A stretch of DNA of 64,000 bases from Rhizobium sp. NLR16a. GTDB lineage: Bacteria; Pseudomonadota; Alphaproteobacteria; Rhizobiales; Rhizobiaceae. The stretch spans positions 2,753,501 through 2,817,500 of the forward strand of contig NZ_CP072865.1 of NCBI RefSeq assembly GCF_017948245.1, written 5' to 3'. Below, in pieces: positions 1-7,614 of the stretch (the first letter of the stretch is position 1; every line of letters starts with the position of its first letter). The notes under the pieces are model-generated. The model was not told the origin of the DNA and ran no database searches. It saw only the letters and a program-made list of their open reading frames with translations. The translations under genes and the position numbers were made by a program.

Positions 1-123
1 CTTGTTGCCGTTGTCGACATAGGCCTTGTGGTGCTTGTCGTGGTGAAACTCCAGCGTTTCCTTCGACATGAAGGGGGCAAGCGCTTCGTAATCATAGGGA
101 AGTTCAGGCAATTCGAAAGCCAT
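1..123 (-). CDS. sodB: Fe/Mn superoxide dismutase, N-terminal part (runs off the window)
   Basis: Only the first 41 codons are present. They begin with an ATG preceded by an AGGAGATC ribosome site and read [18 protein letters not shown], the classic start of iron-type SodB. His27 in the EFHHDKHH stretch matches the first metal-ligand histidine of the family. The enzyme converts cytoplasmic superoxide to hydrogen peroxide and oxygen. The metal (Fe, Mn or either) cannot be decided from this fragment. The gene is transcribed leftwards out of the window and faces away from the secreted protein at 336. Confidence 0.93.
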   Translation of the reverse strand, partial: MAFELPELPYDYEALAPFMSKETLEFHHDKHHKAYVDNGNK

Positions 124-335
124 GTCAGATCTCCTCTTGGCAATAGATTGCGTCATCGGCAGGTGAGGCGGAACATAGGAGGGGAAAGGGGGAGAGGCAA
201 CCGCCGAAATATCAAAAAACGACCGGACGGAGGAAAATTTGCCTCAGTTTCAGGGCGGGATTCGGGCGTGCAAAATCGCCGGCATGACGCCCCGAAAACC
301 GCTTCACCGGCCACCGACATCAATGGAGATCCGGT

Positions 336-794
336 ATGAACAGGAATATAATCCCGCATCTCGCCATTGCCGCGCTTCCCTCTCTTGTCCCTGCGGCGCA
401 TGCCTCTTCGGACGAGGCCTGGAAACAGCTGGCCGCAGACGTGGAAGACAAGTGCAGGAAGGCGGCGGTCGCAATCGAGAAGCCGAAGGCCGTGGTCGAT
501 CCCTTCGGCACCTCGCATTACGGGCTGGCCCTGGTGACGGGAAAGTCGAAGGGGGCCAGGGGGCTCATCGTCCAGATCTGCGTCTATGACAAGCAGACGG
601 AATCGGTTGAGATCGGCAGCGAGATCGATGCTGAAGAGCTCGGCTTGGCGCCAGCGAAGCCGGCCACCGCAGCGTCATGTGACTTTGGTCACATTGCGAG
701 CGGAACCCAAACCCACTCTCAGGAGTTGAAGTGCTCAGTTTTTAGAGCCCCGCGCCTCTATGAGAGGCGCCAAGGCGCTCTATGTTTGCGATAA
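336..794 (+). CDS. Small secreted protein of unknown function with an odd C-terminal tail
   Basis: A 152-residue protein starting with a Sec-type signal peptide (basic MNRN, hydrophobic core, likely cleavage after AHA near residue 23). The mature part is polar, has three to four cysteines and no family I recognise. About the last 45 residues read through a stem-loop (752-770) and a palindromic intergenic sequence. They look like extension into non-coding DNA, so an ancestral stop may have been lost near residue 112. Followed by pmtA on the same strand, but 60 bases away behind the palindrome. Confidence 0.6.
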   Translation: MNRNIIPHLAIAALPSLVPAAHASSDEAWKQLAADVEDKCRKAAVAIEKPKAVVDPFGTSHYGLALVTGKSKGARGLIVQICVYDKQTESVEIGSEIDAEELGLAPAKPATAASCDFGHIASGTQTHSQELKCSVFRAPRLYERRQGALCLR

Positions 795-830
795 ACGCAT
801 GATGCTTTCCGAAATCGATTCGATTCTCGG
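752..830. repeat. Intergenic hairpin plus imperfect palindrome
   Basis: A 7-bp perfect stem (GCGCCTC at 752-758 with GAGGCGC at 764-770) is followed at 809-830 by an AATCGATTCGATT-centred imperfect palindrome. CG/AT-rich palindromes of this style are typical of rhizobial intergenic repeats. No terminator T-run is present. The first stem lies inside the reading frame of the upstream secreted protein. Confidence 0.5.
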
Positions 831-854
831 GGTCAGGCGCAGGGAGGTTTATGC

Positions 855-1508
855 ATGTCGGAGCTTCGCAACCGGGCGGAAGATCAGCAGAAAATCTATC
901 AGCGCTGGGCACCGGTCTATGACCGCGTCTATCGCGGCATCCTGCGCGACGGCCACCGCAAGCTGGCCGCGCTGGCTGCCGCAGCCGGCACCGATATTCT
1001 TGAAGTTGGTGTCGGCACCGGTCTAACGCTCGCCCACTATCCGAGCCGCTGCCGGGTGACAGGCATCGACATTTCCGAACATATGATCGCACGCGCGCGC
1101 GAAAAGGTACGGCGCGAAAACCTGCAGCATGTGCAGGCGCTCGAGGTGATGGATGCACATGCGCTGCACTTTGCCGACAAGTCTTTCGACGTGGTCTGCC
1201 TGCCCTTCGTCATCACGCTGATTCCCGAGCCCGAACGGGCGCTGGACGAATGCGCCCGGGTGCTGCGGCCGGGCGGCGAGATCATCCTAGCCAGCAAGCT
1301 CGGCGACGGCGCCGGCCTTCAGGGCGCGATCGAGGCGGCGGTGGCGCCGCTGGTGCGTCACATCGGCTGGTCGTCCGCCTTCCGCATCCACCGCATCGTC
1401 GCCTGGGCCGAACGCCGCGGCGATTTTTCAACGACCGATATTCTGCCGGTCTTTCCGAACGGCTTTTTCAAGATCGTCCGGTTGAAGCAGCGCGGCTTTT
1501 CCTCCTGA
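855..1508 (+). CDS. pmtA: Phosphatidylethanolamine N-methyltransferase
   Basis: A 217-residue class I SAM-dependent methyltransferase resembling the rhizobial PmtA that methylates phosphatidylethanolamine stepwise to phosphatidylcholine at the inner membrane. The SAM-binding loop EVGVGTG is at residues 50-56, an acidic ribose-binding GIDIS follows, and the post-core motif LRPGGEI is present. Length fits the soluble 'Sinorhizobium-type' Pmt. It starts at an ATG after an AGGGAGG-like site (GCAGGGAGGTTT). Followed 59 bases later by a TSUP permease. Specific function rests on family resemblance; another small lipid methyltransferase is possible. Confidence 0.82.
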   Translation: MSELRNRAEDQQKIYQRWAPVYDRVYRGILRDGHRKLAALAAAAGTDILEVGVGTGLTLAHYPSRCRVTGIDISEHMIARAREKVRRENLQHVQALEVMDAHALHFADKSFDVVCLPFVITLIPEPERALDECARVLRPGGEIILASKLGDGAGLQGAIEAAVAPLVRHIGWSSAFRIHRIVAWAERRGDFSTTDILPVFPNGFFKIVRLKQRGFSS

Positions 1509-1567
1509 GAGCAAAAGTTTTCTCCGCATCGGCGATTCTGATGCTACCGTTCGCCTGAGGGGACAGC

Positions 1568-2299
1568 ATGCCATCGGATATCTTCTTTTTCATCGCTGTC
1601 GGCTTCTGTGCGCAGATCGTCGACGGCGCGCTCGGTATGGCCTTCGGCGTGCTGTCGACGACGAGCCTCTTGGCCTTCGGGGTGCCGGCGGCCAATGCCA
1701 GCGCCATGACGCATGTGACGGAAATGTTTACGACGGCCGCGTCAGGCCTGTCGCATGCCTATCATCGCAATGTCGACTGGCGGCTGGTGGCGCGTCTAGC
1801 CCCGGCCGGCATGATCGGCGGCGCGATTGGCGCCACTCTGCTTGCCAATATAGACGGCAAGGTGATCGAACCCTTCGTGTCGGCCTATCTGATCGCGATC
1901 GGTCTGCTGATCCTCTACAAGGGCTTCCGACCACCGAGCAAACGCGAGGTGCGCGACTGGGCCGTGCCGCCCGTCGGCTTTTGCGGCGGCCTGCTGGATG
2001 CGATCGGCGGCGGCGGATGGGGTCCTGTCGTCACCAGTACGCTGGTCGGGCGCGGTCATGATCTGAAACGGGTAATCGGCTCGACGAATTTTACCGAATT
2101 CGCCGTGACGCTGACGATTTCGCTCACCTTCGTCGTGACGCTCGGCTGGTCTGAGCTCAATTCGGCGATCGGCCTCATTATCGGCGGCGTCATCGCCGCC
2201 CCCTTCGGCGCCATCTTCGTCAAGCGCCTGCCGGTGCGGGCGCTGATGGTGGCGGTCTCAATGGTCATCATCACGACGTCGGCGTTGCGGATCTTCTAA
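1568..2299 (+). CDS. TSUP (TauE/SafE/DUF81) family membrane permease
   Basis: A 243-residue hydrophobic protein with about seven to eight membrane segments and two internally similar halves, the layout of the TauE/SafE sulfite-exporter family. The glycine-rich GALGMAFGV in the first half and GGGWGPVV in the second half are the paired family motifs. Members move sulfite, sulfonates or other small anions across the inner membrane, and the substrate here is unknown. It follows pmtA in the same direction; cotranscription is possible but there is no functional link I can defend. Confidence 0.85.
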   Translation: MPSDIFFFIAVGFCAQIVDGALGMAFGVLSTTSLLAFGVPAANASAMTHVTEMFTTAASGLSHAYHRNVDWRLVARLAPAGMIGGAIGATLLANIDGKVIEPFVSAYLIAIGLLILYKGFRPPSKREVRDWAVPPVGFCGGLLDAIGGGGWGPVVTSTLVGRGHDLKRVIGSTNFTEFAVTLTISLTFVVTLGWSELNSAIGLIIGGVIAAPFGAIFVKRLPVRALMVAVSMVIITTSALRIF

Positions 2300-2314
2300 A
2301 GGCGTTTCGGCGTG

Positions 2315-2656
2315 TCAGAGATTGCGGCCGAAATAGACCTCCACGGAGGCGATCCTATCGCCGCGGAAACGAATGCTTTCCATGTTGGCGAAGCTCGTGC
2401 CGTCCAGTTTTTCGGCCCGGTAGCGAACAACAGCCTCGTCGCCGTCGACCGACAGGAACTCGATGTGGATTGCGCGGAAGACCGGCTCCTTGGGCCAGCA
2501 GCGCTCGAAATAGGTCGCCCGGTCGATATGGTCGTCACGCGGGCTGGAGAAGGTGAAATCCTCCGTCAGCATGGCGCCGACAAGGTCCTTGCGATCGGCG
2601 AGATAGGCGGTGTAGAGATCGCGGACAGTCTGTTGCCTGGATCGCATCTCGTTCAT
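2315..2656 (-). CDS. SnoaL-like / NTF2-fold protein
   Basis: A 113-residue protein with the SnoaL pattern: an N-terminal helix (VRDLYTAYLADRKDL), then alternating strands ending in RFRGDRIASVEVYFG. These small cone-shaped folds act as cyclases, isomerases or binding proteins; no reaction can be assigned. Start ATG is preceded by GGAAGGTTTTGCC. It is convergent with the TSUP gene (stop codons 15 bases apart) and divergent from the MFS pump. Confidence 0.75.
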   Translation of the reverse strand: MNEMRSRQQTVRDLYTAYLADRKDLVGAMLTEDFTFSSPRDDHIDRATYFERCWPKEPVFRAIHIEFLSVDGDEAVVRYRAEKLDGTSFANMESIRFRGDRIASVEVYFGRNL

Positions 2657-2772
2657 GGCAAAACCTTCCGATTATCCGATTGCATTATGCAATCGGCTAT
2701 CTTCTACCACTTTTACCCGAGATGATCCAGCTTGCGGCGCAACTGCCCCGCAGGATCGATGCCGAGGCAAGA

Positions 2773-4038
2773 ATGACCGACACGCAACGGGACGCGGCCA
2801 GCGCTGGACCAGGCTCGATCTACTGGAGGCGCAACCTTGCCGTCTCGCTGATCGGCTCCTTCACCACGATCGTGGCGATGACGCTGCTGCTTCCCTTCCT
2901 GCCGCTTTATGTCGAAGAGCTCGGCGTGACCGATCATGCGGCGATCGTGCAATGGTCGGGCATCGCCTATGGCGCCACCTTCCTGGCGGCCGCTCTCGTC
3001 GCGCCGCTCTGGGGGCGGCTCGGCGATATCTATGGCCGCAAGCTGATGCTGGTGCGCGCCAGCCTCGGCATGACGCTGGCGATCTCGCTGATGGGCATGG
3101 CCGGCAATGTCTGGCAGCTGGTGGCGCTGCGCCTGTTCGTCGGGCTTGCCGGCGGCTACTCTTCCGGCTCGATGGTGCTGGTGGCGACGCAGACGCCGAA
3201 GGACCGCTCGGCGTGGGCGCTCGGCGTCTTGTCTTCCGGCATCATGGCCGGCAATCTCGTCGGGCCGCTGATTGGCGGCGCACTGCCGCAGCTCATCGGC
3301 ATCCGCGGCACGTTTCTCGCCGCCGGGGCTATCATCTTCCTCGCCTTTCTCGCCACCACCCTGCTGATCAAGGAGGAGAAGTCACCGGCCCGCAGCCTGG
3401 CGGCCAAGGCGAGCGGCGGCTGGAGATCCATAAACGACAGGCGCCCCGTCATTGCCATGCTGGCAACCGGCATGCTGCTGATGCTCGCCAATATGTCGAT
3501 CGAGCCGATCATCACCGTCTATGTCGCTGAGATCGTGCCCGTCGATGCGCAAGTGACGATGATCTCCGGTCTCGTCATGTCGGCCGCCGCCCTCGGCAGC
3601 ATCGTTTCGGCCTCATGGCTCGGCAGGCTCGCCGACAGGGTCGGCCACTGGCCAGTGATCGCGGGTGCGCTCGTGGTCGCCGGGCTGCTGCTGATCCCGC
3701 AGGCTCTCGTCACCAGTCCCTGGCAGCTGATCATCCTGCGCTTCTTGATGGGAGCAGCACTCGGCGGGCTGCTGCCCTGCATCGCCGCCGTCATCCGCCA
3801 TAGCGTGCCGGACAGTGCGGCCGGCAGCATTCTCGGGCTTTCCATCTCGTCGCAATATGTCGGCCAGGTCGCGGGCCCCATCCTCGGCGGCTTCGTCGGC
3901 GGGCATATCGGCATGCGCTCGGTTTTTCTCGGCACCTCGCTGCTGCTTCTGGCCGGTGCTGCCTATGCCTGGCTGGTGCGGCCGAGGGAGGCCACAACAT
4001 CAGACCTGCGAGCTCCCGCAGATCAGCTCGACGCCTGA
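2773..4038 (+). CDS. MFS drug efflux transporter, MdtG-like (DHA1 family)
   Basis: A 421-residue, 12-segment major facilitator. The opening (YWRRNLAVSLIGSF, then LLPFLPLYVEELGV) and the motif A loop GRLGDIYGRK at residues 81-90 closely resemble E. coli MdtG, linked with fosfomycin and deoxycholate resistance. It should exchange protons for hydrophobic compounds at the inner membrane. I chose the ATG at 2773 because the protein then begins like MdtG; an upstream in-frame ATG at 2680 would add 31 unlikely residues. The last 39 bases overlap the TetR gene on the opposite strand, so the pair is convergent and possibly co-inherited. Confidence 0.87.
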   Translation: MTDTQRDAASAGPGSIYWRRNLAVSLIGSFTTIVAMTLLLPFLPLYVEELGVTDHAAIVQWSGIAYGATFLAAALVAPLWGRLGDIYGRKLMLVRASLGMTLAISLMGMAGNVWQLVALRLFVGLAGGYSSGSMVLVATQTPKDRSAWALGVLSSGIMAGNLVGPLIGGALPQLIGIRGTFLAAGAIIFLAFLATTLLIKEEKSPARSLAAKASGGWRSINDRRPVIAMLATGMLLMLANMSIEPIITVYVAEIVPVDAQVTMISGLVMSAAALGSIVSASWLGRLADRVGHWPVIAGALVVAGLLLIPQALVTSPWQLIILRFLMGAALGGLLPCIAAVIRHSVPDSAAGSILGLSISSQYVGQVAGPILGGFVGGHIGMRSVFLGTSLLLLAGAAYAWLVRPREATTSDLRAPADQLDA

Positions 4039-4617
4039 GCGGGCGATCGACTCCAGCACCTCACGGCTGTCGCCGGCGCGGGCGCGCACGGCAAGCGAAT
4101 GCATGACCGCGGAGGCGAGCCTTGCCAGCATCAGCGGATCGGCGCTCTCGGGAAGCTCGCCCCTTTCGACGGCAATGCGCATGCGTTTTTCGATCTCACC
4201 ATCGAACTCGTTGAGGCTGCGGCCGAGCACCTCGCGCACACGCTCATGTTGGACCGCCTCGACCGAGGCGGTGCCGATCAGCAGGCAGCCGCGGGCGGCG
4301 GTTTCGCCGTGCAGATAGATCGCTAACGCCCCGGCGTAGACGCTCGCGAGATTGTCGCGCAGCGGCAGTGACGAGTCGAGCGCCTGCTTCAGCACGTCCA
4401 TGCCATCCTGCCGATAGGCCTCCAGGGCTTCGAGATAGAGAGCCTCCTTGTCGCCAAAGGCGCCGTAGAGGCTTGGGCGGTTGAGGTTGGTCGCGGCACT
4501 CAGATTGTCGAGCGAGGCGGCGGCAAAGCCCCTGTCCCAAAAGACGTCCCTCGCCTTGCCGAGCGCCGCCTTGGCGTCAAAAGCCCTCGGGCGGCCGCGT
4601 TTCTTCTCGTCCTTCAT
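4000..4617 (-). CDS. TetR/AcrR-family repressor
   Basis: A 205-residue regulator. After a basic GRPRAFD lead, residues ~20-60 form the TetR helix-turn-helix (LDNLSAATNLNRPSLYGAFGDKEAL). The C-terminal half is the ligand and dimer domain. It is divergent from a glutathione S-transferase. The 115 bases between them hold a long inverted repeat (4621-4676) directly upstream of this gene's start codon, so it probably represses itself and the transferase. Its 3' end overlaps the MdtG-like pump, which may also belong to the response. The ligand is unknown; an electrophile or toxin is a reasonable guess. Confidence 0.88.
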   Translation of the reverse strand: MKDEKKRGRPRAFDAKAALGKARDVFWDRGFAAASLDNLSAATNLNRPSLYGAFGDKEALYLEALEAYRQDGMDVLKQALDSSLPLRDNLASVYAGALAIYLHGETAARGCLLIGTASVEAVQHERVREVLGRSLNEFDGEIEKRMRIAVERGELPESADPLMLARLASAVMHSLAVRARAGDSREVLESIARSGVELICGSSQV

Positions 4618-4620
4618 ATT

Positions 4621-4676
4621 TTGTACTGCTTCGCATTAAATTGTTGACGACGGTTATTTTATGCGAAACAGTACAA
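4621..4676. promoter_or_regulatory. Inverted-repeat operator between tetR and the GST gene
   Basis: Two 20-base arms (4621-4640 and 4657-4676) are reverse complements at 18 of 20 positions, separated by 16 bases. The core of each arm is TTGTACTG, one variable base, then TTCGCAT. The repeat begins three bases upstream of the tetR ATG and ends 57 bases before the GST ATG. A TTGACG hexamer sits in the spacer. This is the expected place for an autoregulatory TetR operator controlling both genes. Confidence 0.75.
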
Positions 4677-4732
4677 ATGTCCAAACATATCGGCCGGCGG
4701 CATCTTGCCGCCTCCGCAGAAAGGAAACCGAG

Positions 4733-5404
4733 ATGAAACTCTATATGCACGCCGCAGCCTGCTCGCTTTCGCCGCACATCATCTGCCGGGAGCTGGGGCT
4801 CGACATCGAGCTCGTCCAGGTCGATCGGAAGACCCACAGGACAAGCAAAGGCGAAGACTACCTGGTCATCAACGGCAACGGCTATGTGCCGGCGCTGATG
4901 CTGGACGATGGAAAGGTACTGACCGAAGGGCCGGCGATCGTGCAGTTTCTGGCGGAAGGCTCGGGCCTGCTGCCGGAAGTCGGCGACATCAAGCGCAACG
5001 AGGTGCAATCCTATCTCAATTTCATCACCGCCGAGCTGCACAAGCCGATGGTGCTGCTGTTCAGCCCGATCTATTCCAGCGTGCATGGAGAAATCCGCGC
5101 AGTGATCTCGAAGCGGCTCGCCTGGCTGAACGACCGTGTGACCGCACCCTATCTTACCGGCGATGCCTTCACGGTGGCCGACGCCTATCTCTTCGTCTGC
5201 CTCAACTGGTCGCCCTGGATCGACATCGATCTGAAACAATGGCCGGCACTGAGCGGCTTCATGGCTCGCGTCGCGGCGCGCCCCAAGGTGCGAGAGGCAC
5301 TGCAGGCCGAAGATCTCCAGGCCTTCGAGGCCGGCGGCGTCTATTTCGCCCCGCAGGCCTATCTCGCCTCGGCCGGACGGGCCGGCGAACCGGTGCGGCC
5401 GTAG
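4733..5404 (+). CDS. Glutathione S-transferase, beta-like
   Basis: A 223-residue protein with an N-terminal thioredoxin fold beginning MKLYMHAAACSLSPHI. Cys10 sits where beta-class bacterial GSTs hold the glutathione-bonding cysteine. The GYVPAL loop supplies the cis-proline, and TEGPAIVQFLAE matches the glutathione-binding ES/EGPAI region. The helical C-terminal domain carries the N-capping motif DAFTVADAYLF. Role: conjugation of glutathione to electrophiles in the cytoplasm. ATG at 4733 follows AAAGGAAACCGAG. It is divergent from the TetR repressor with an operator between, so it is probably induced by a toxic ligand. Confidence 0.88.
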   Translation: MKLYMHAAACSLSPHIICRELGLDIELVQVDRKTHRTSKGEDYLVINGNGYVPALMLDDGKVLTEGPAIVQFLAEGSGLLPEVGDIKRNEVQSYLNFITAELHKPMVLLFSPIYSSVHGEIRAVISKRLAWLNDRVTAPYLTGDAFTVADAYLFVCLNWSPWIDIDLKQWPALSGFMARVAARPKVREALQAEDLQAFEAGGVYFAPQAYLASAGRAGEPVRP

Positions 5405-5412
5405 CGCCGCTC

Positions 5413-6244
5413 TTAGAGAGCGTTGACGGCGACCGGCAGGGCTCGCTTATGAGCAGTCGCCCGATAGGCGGCAAGGATCCGGCGGCGGGCAATCTCGCCG
5501 ACCGGCTTGCCTTCAAGAAAATCGTCGATCTCGTTATAGGTGACGCCATAGGCCTCCTCGTCGGGACGCAGCGGCCGCTGGTCCTCGAGATCGGCCGTGG
5601 GCACCTTGAAGACCAGCTCATCCGGAGCGCCGAGCCGGTTTGCCAGCAGGCGGACGCGGCGCTTGTTGAGGCCGGCGAGCGGCAGGATATCGGCGGCGCC
5701 GTCGCCGAACTTGGTGAAGAAGCCCATGACCGCCTCGGCGGCGTGGTCGGTGCCGATCACCAGGGCGCCGAGCGCGCCGGCCAGGGCGAACTGGGCGATC
5801 ATCCGCTGGCGGGCCTTGATGTTGCCGAGGATAAAATCCTGCCGGCCGGCATCGGCAAAGGCAAGGCCGCCGTTCTGCGCGGCGGCCAGCATCGCATCCG
5901 CCGCTTCCTTGATGTTGACCACCATCGAACGATCGGCGCCGATCGTTTCCAGCGCCCGGTTCGCATCGGCCTCGTCGGCCTGAACACCGTAGGGAAGTCG
6001 CACGGCAATGAATTCCGCCGCATGGCCACCTTCACGCAACTCGCGCACCGCCTTCTGAGCAATCAGCGCCGCCGTCAGCGAATCGACGCCGCCGCTAATG
6101 CCGAGGACGTAGCCGCGCATGCCCGACGCCACGAGATAATCCTAGAGGAAGGCGGTCCGCCGCTCGATCTCGTGCTCCGGATCGATCTCGGCGGCAAGGC
6201 CCAGCTCGCGGATGATCTCACCGTTCGTCGGAGAGCACGGTCAT
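5413..6244 (-). pseudogene. nadE: NH3-dependent NAD+ synthetase, damaged at the 5' end
   Basis: From 6132 (GTG) down to 5413 the frame is intact for 239 residues and contains the ATP-pyrophosphatase loop SGGVDS (residues 13-18 of that part), [18 protein letters not shown] and the C-terminal [15 protein letters not shown], all typical of NadE (deamido-NAD + ATP + NH3 to NAD). Upstream the family's N-terminus is still legible (EIIRELGLAAEIDPE, then RTAFL, stop, DYLVASG). It is broken by an in-frame TAG at 6142-6144 and by a net +1 (or -2) shift near 6220 that makes the original ATG (6242-6244, behind GAGGAACC) read only eight codons. Whole-gene length, 832 bases, is one base off a 276-residue NadE. 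Restart at the GTG is possible; otherwise it is a pseudogene. Confidence 0.8.
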
Positions 6245-6431
6245 GGGTGGTTCCTCTGTGTATGAAAATTTCGGCGCACTATGGCGGAAAGGTGTGGGGA
6301 AGCGAAGCGGTTTCGGGCAGGCCCGCTCTGCATCGTCAAGTGAGCGTTAAGGTTTGGGATCGATTTGCGAAGCTGAAATCGTCGCGTGACGACCCTGTTC
6401 CTGACGAACTGAAACCTACGTCCGCCGTTGC

Positions 6432-6468
6432 AATCGATTCGCTGAATCGATTACCTCGGCTACGCCGA
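6432..6468. other. Two tandem stem-loops downstream of ilvE
   Basis: AATCGATTC / GAATCGATT (6432-6440, 6444-6452) and TCGGC / GCCGA (6456-6460, 6464-6468) are perfect stems with 3-base loops, lying 8-45 bases past the ilvE stop on its strand. No T-run follows, so they are more likely a transcript-end stabiliser or a repeat relic than a classic terminator. Confidence 0.45.
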
Positions 6469-6476
6469 ACCACTGC

Positions 6477-7364
6477 TCACTCCTCGCTCTCACTTCTCCC
6501 GTGGGCCCAGTCCATGTAGAGTTCCAGCGCCTTGCGGGTGACCGGGCCTTCCTGGAAATTGCGATCGTCGAGGCGGGTGACGCCGGCGACTTTGGAATAA
6601 TTGCCTGTCGTGAAGATCTCGTCGGCTGCAAGGAAATCTTCGACCGAGAGCGTGGCTTCCACGACGTCGAAGCCGGCCTTGCGCAAGAGGCCGATGACGC
6701 GGGCGCGGGTGATGCCGGCGAGAAAGGTGCGGTTGGCGGCGGGCGTCATCACCACGCCGTCGCGCACCAGAAAGACGTTGGAGGAGGCTGTTTCGACGAC
6801 ATTGCCGTTCAGATCGCGCACCAGCGCATTGTCGAAGCCGCGGCTGCGCGCCTCGGTGATCATGCGGCCGCTGTTCGGGTAAAGGGAGCCGGTCTTCGCC
6901 TCCGTCATGGCCGTTTCGGGCGAGGGACGGCGATAGGGCGAAACGGTGAGGCTGGTGCCGCCATGGCCGCCCATCGGCGCCTCGAACAGGCAGAGCGCGA
7001 AGCGGGTCGATTCGGCATCGACGGAGACAATGCTGCCGGGCGAACCATGTTCGCCCCAATACATCGGCTTGATGTAGATCGCCGTCGCGCCGTCGAATTT
7101 GCCAACGCCTTCCCAGGCGAGCGCGGCAATCTCCTCGGCCGATTTCACCGGCTTCAGGCCCATGGCGAGTGCGGAGCGGTTCACGCGCTGGCAGTGAAGA
7201 TCAAGATCCGGGGCGATGCCGTCGAACCAGCGGGCACCGTCGAACACCGTGGAGCCGAGCCACATCGCATGCGAGGTCGGCCCGATCAGCGGCGGATTGC
7301 CGGGAAGCCATTCGCCGTCGACATGAGTCCAGGTGGTGGAACGCGGTGATGTATCGACGGCCAT
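6477..7364 (-). CDS. ilvE: Branched-chain amino-acid aminotransferase (class IV PLP enzyme)
   Basis: A 295-residue class IV aminotransferase that would swap amino groups between glutamate and the 2-oxo acids of valine, leucine and isoleucine. Lys157 in TEAKTGSLYPN is the expected PLP-binding lysine. GFDNALVRDLNGNVVETASSN is the cofactor-binding segment, and FTTGNYSKVAGV lies near the C-terminus. The ATG at 7364 was chosen because GGGAGA lies seven bases upstream; a longer in-frame extension to 7625 would read through the leader hairpin. That terminator-like hairpin (7391-7417) ends about 25 bases upstream, suggesting control by attenuation. A D-amino-acid or ADC-lyase relative is a less likely alternative. 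Confidence 0.83.
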   Translation of the reverse strand: MAVDTSPRSTTWTHVDGEWLPGNPPLIGPTSHAMWLGSTVFDGARWFDGIAPDLDLHCQRVNRSALAMGLKPVKSAEEIAALAWEGVGKFDGATAIYIKPMYWGEHGSPGSIVSVDAESTRFALCLFEAPMGGHGGTSLTVSPYRRPSPETAMTEAKTGSLYPNSGRMITEARSRGFDNALVRDLNGNVVETASSNVFLVRDGVVMTPAANRTFLAGITRARVIGLLRKAGFDVVEATLSVEDFLAADEIFTTGNYSKVAGVTRLDDRNFQEGPVTRKALELYMDWAHGRSESEE

Positions 7365-7390
7365 TGCTGATCTCCCTTGCGAATCCGGGA

Positions 7391-7417
7391 AAGCAAAAAC
7401 CCCGGCGGCACGCCGGG
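7391..7417 (-). terminator. Intrinsic-terminator-like hairpin in the ilvE leader
   Basis: On the minus strand CCCGGCG-TGC-CGCCGGG forms a perfect 7-bp stem with a 3-base loop and is followed by G and a run of five T. The next gene upstream (at 7615) is divergent, so ilvE transcripts must start between 7614 and this hairpin and pass through it. It therefore looks like a conditional terminator. A second stem, GCCGGA...TCCGGC, lies just upstream on the same transcript. Confidence 0.65.
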
Positions 7418-7614
7418 TCAAGGACAAATCCCGGCCGGAAATACGGAAGCAAGAAAATGCCGGAGCACAGCGTCCGGCCGCAATATTCGTGCGCGACACC
7501 TGCGGCGTTGGCGATGGGTGCATCAGCAAAAATGATGGAATCTCTGTTGGAATGGCGGGCTGGCGCATGCGATCATGAGGAGAAATCGCCGGACAGCAGC
7601 AAGGGAAGACGCCG

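Noticed and set aside
4705..6519. Open frame of 604 codons on the plus strand
   Set aside because: It is a shadow running across the GST gene in another frame and antisense to nadE. Composition is Arg/Gly-rich and matches no family, while the GST and NadE frames show clear motifs.
7424..7611. Amino-acid-rich leader peptide for ilvE
   Set aside because: Short frames starting at the ATGs in this region are not enriched in Ile, Leu or Val codons and lack convincing ribosome sites.
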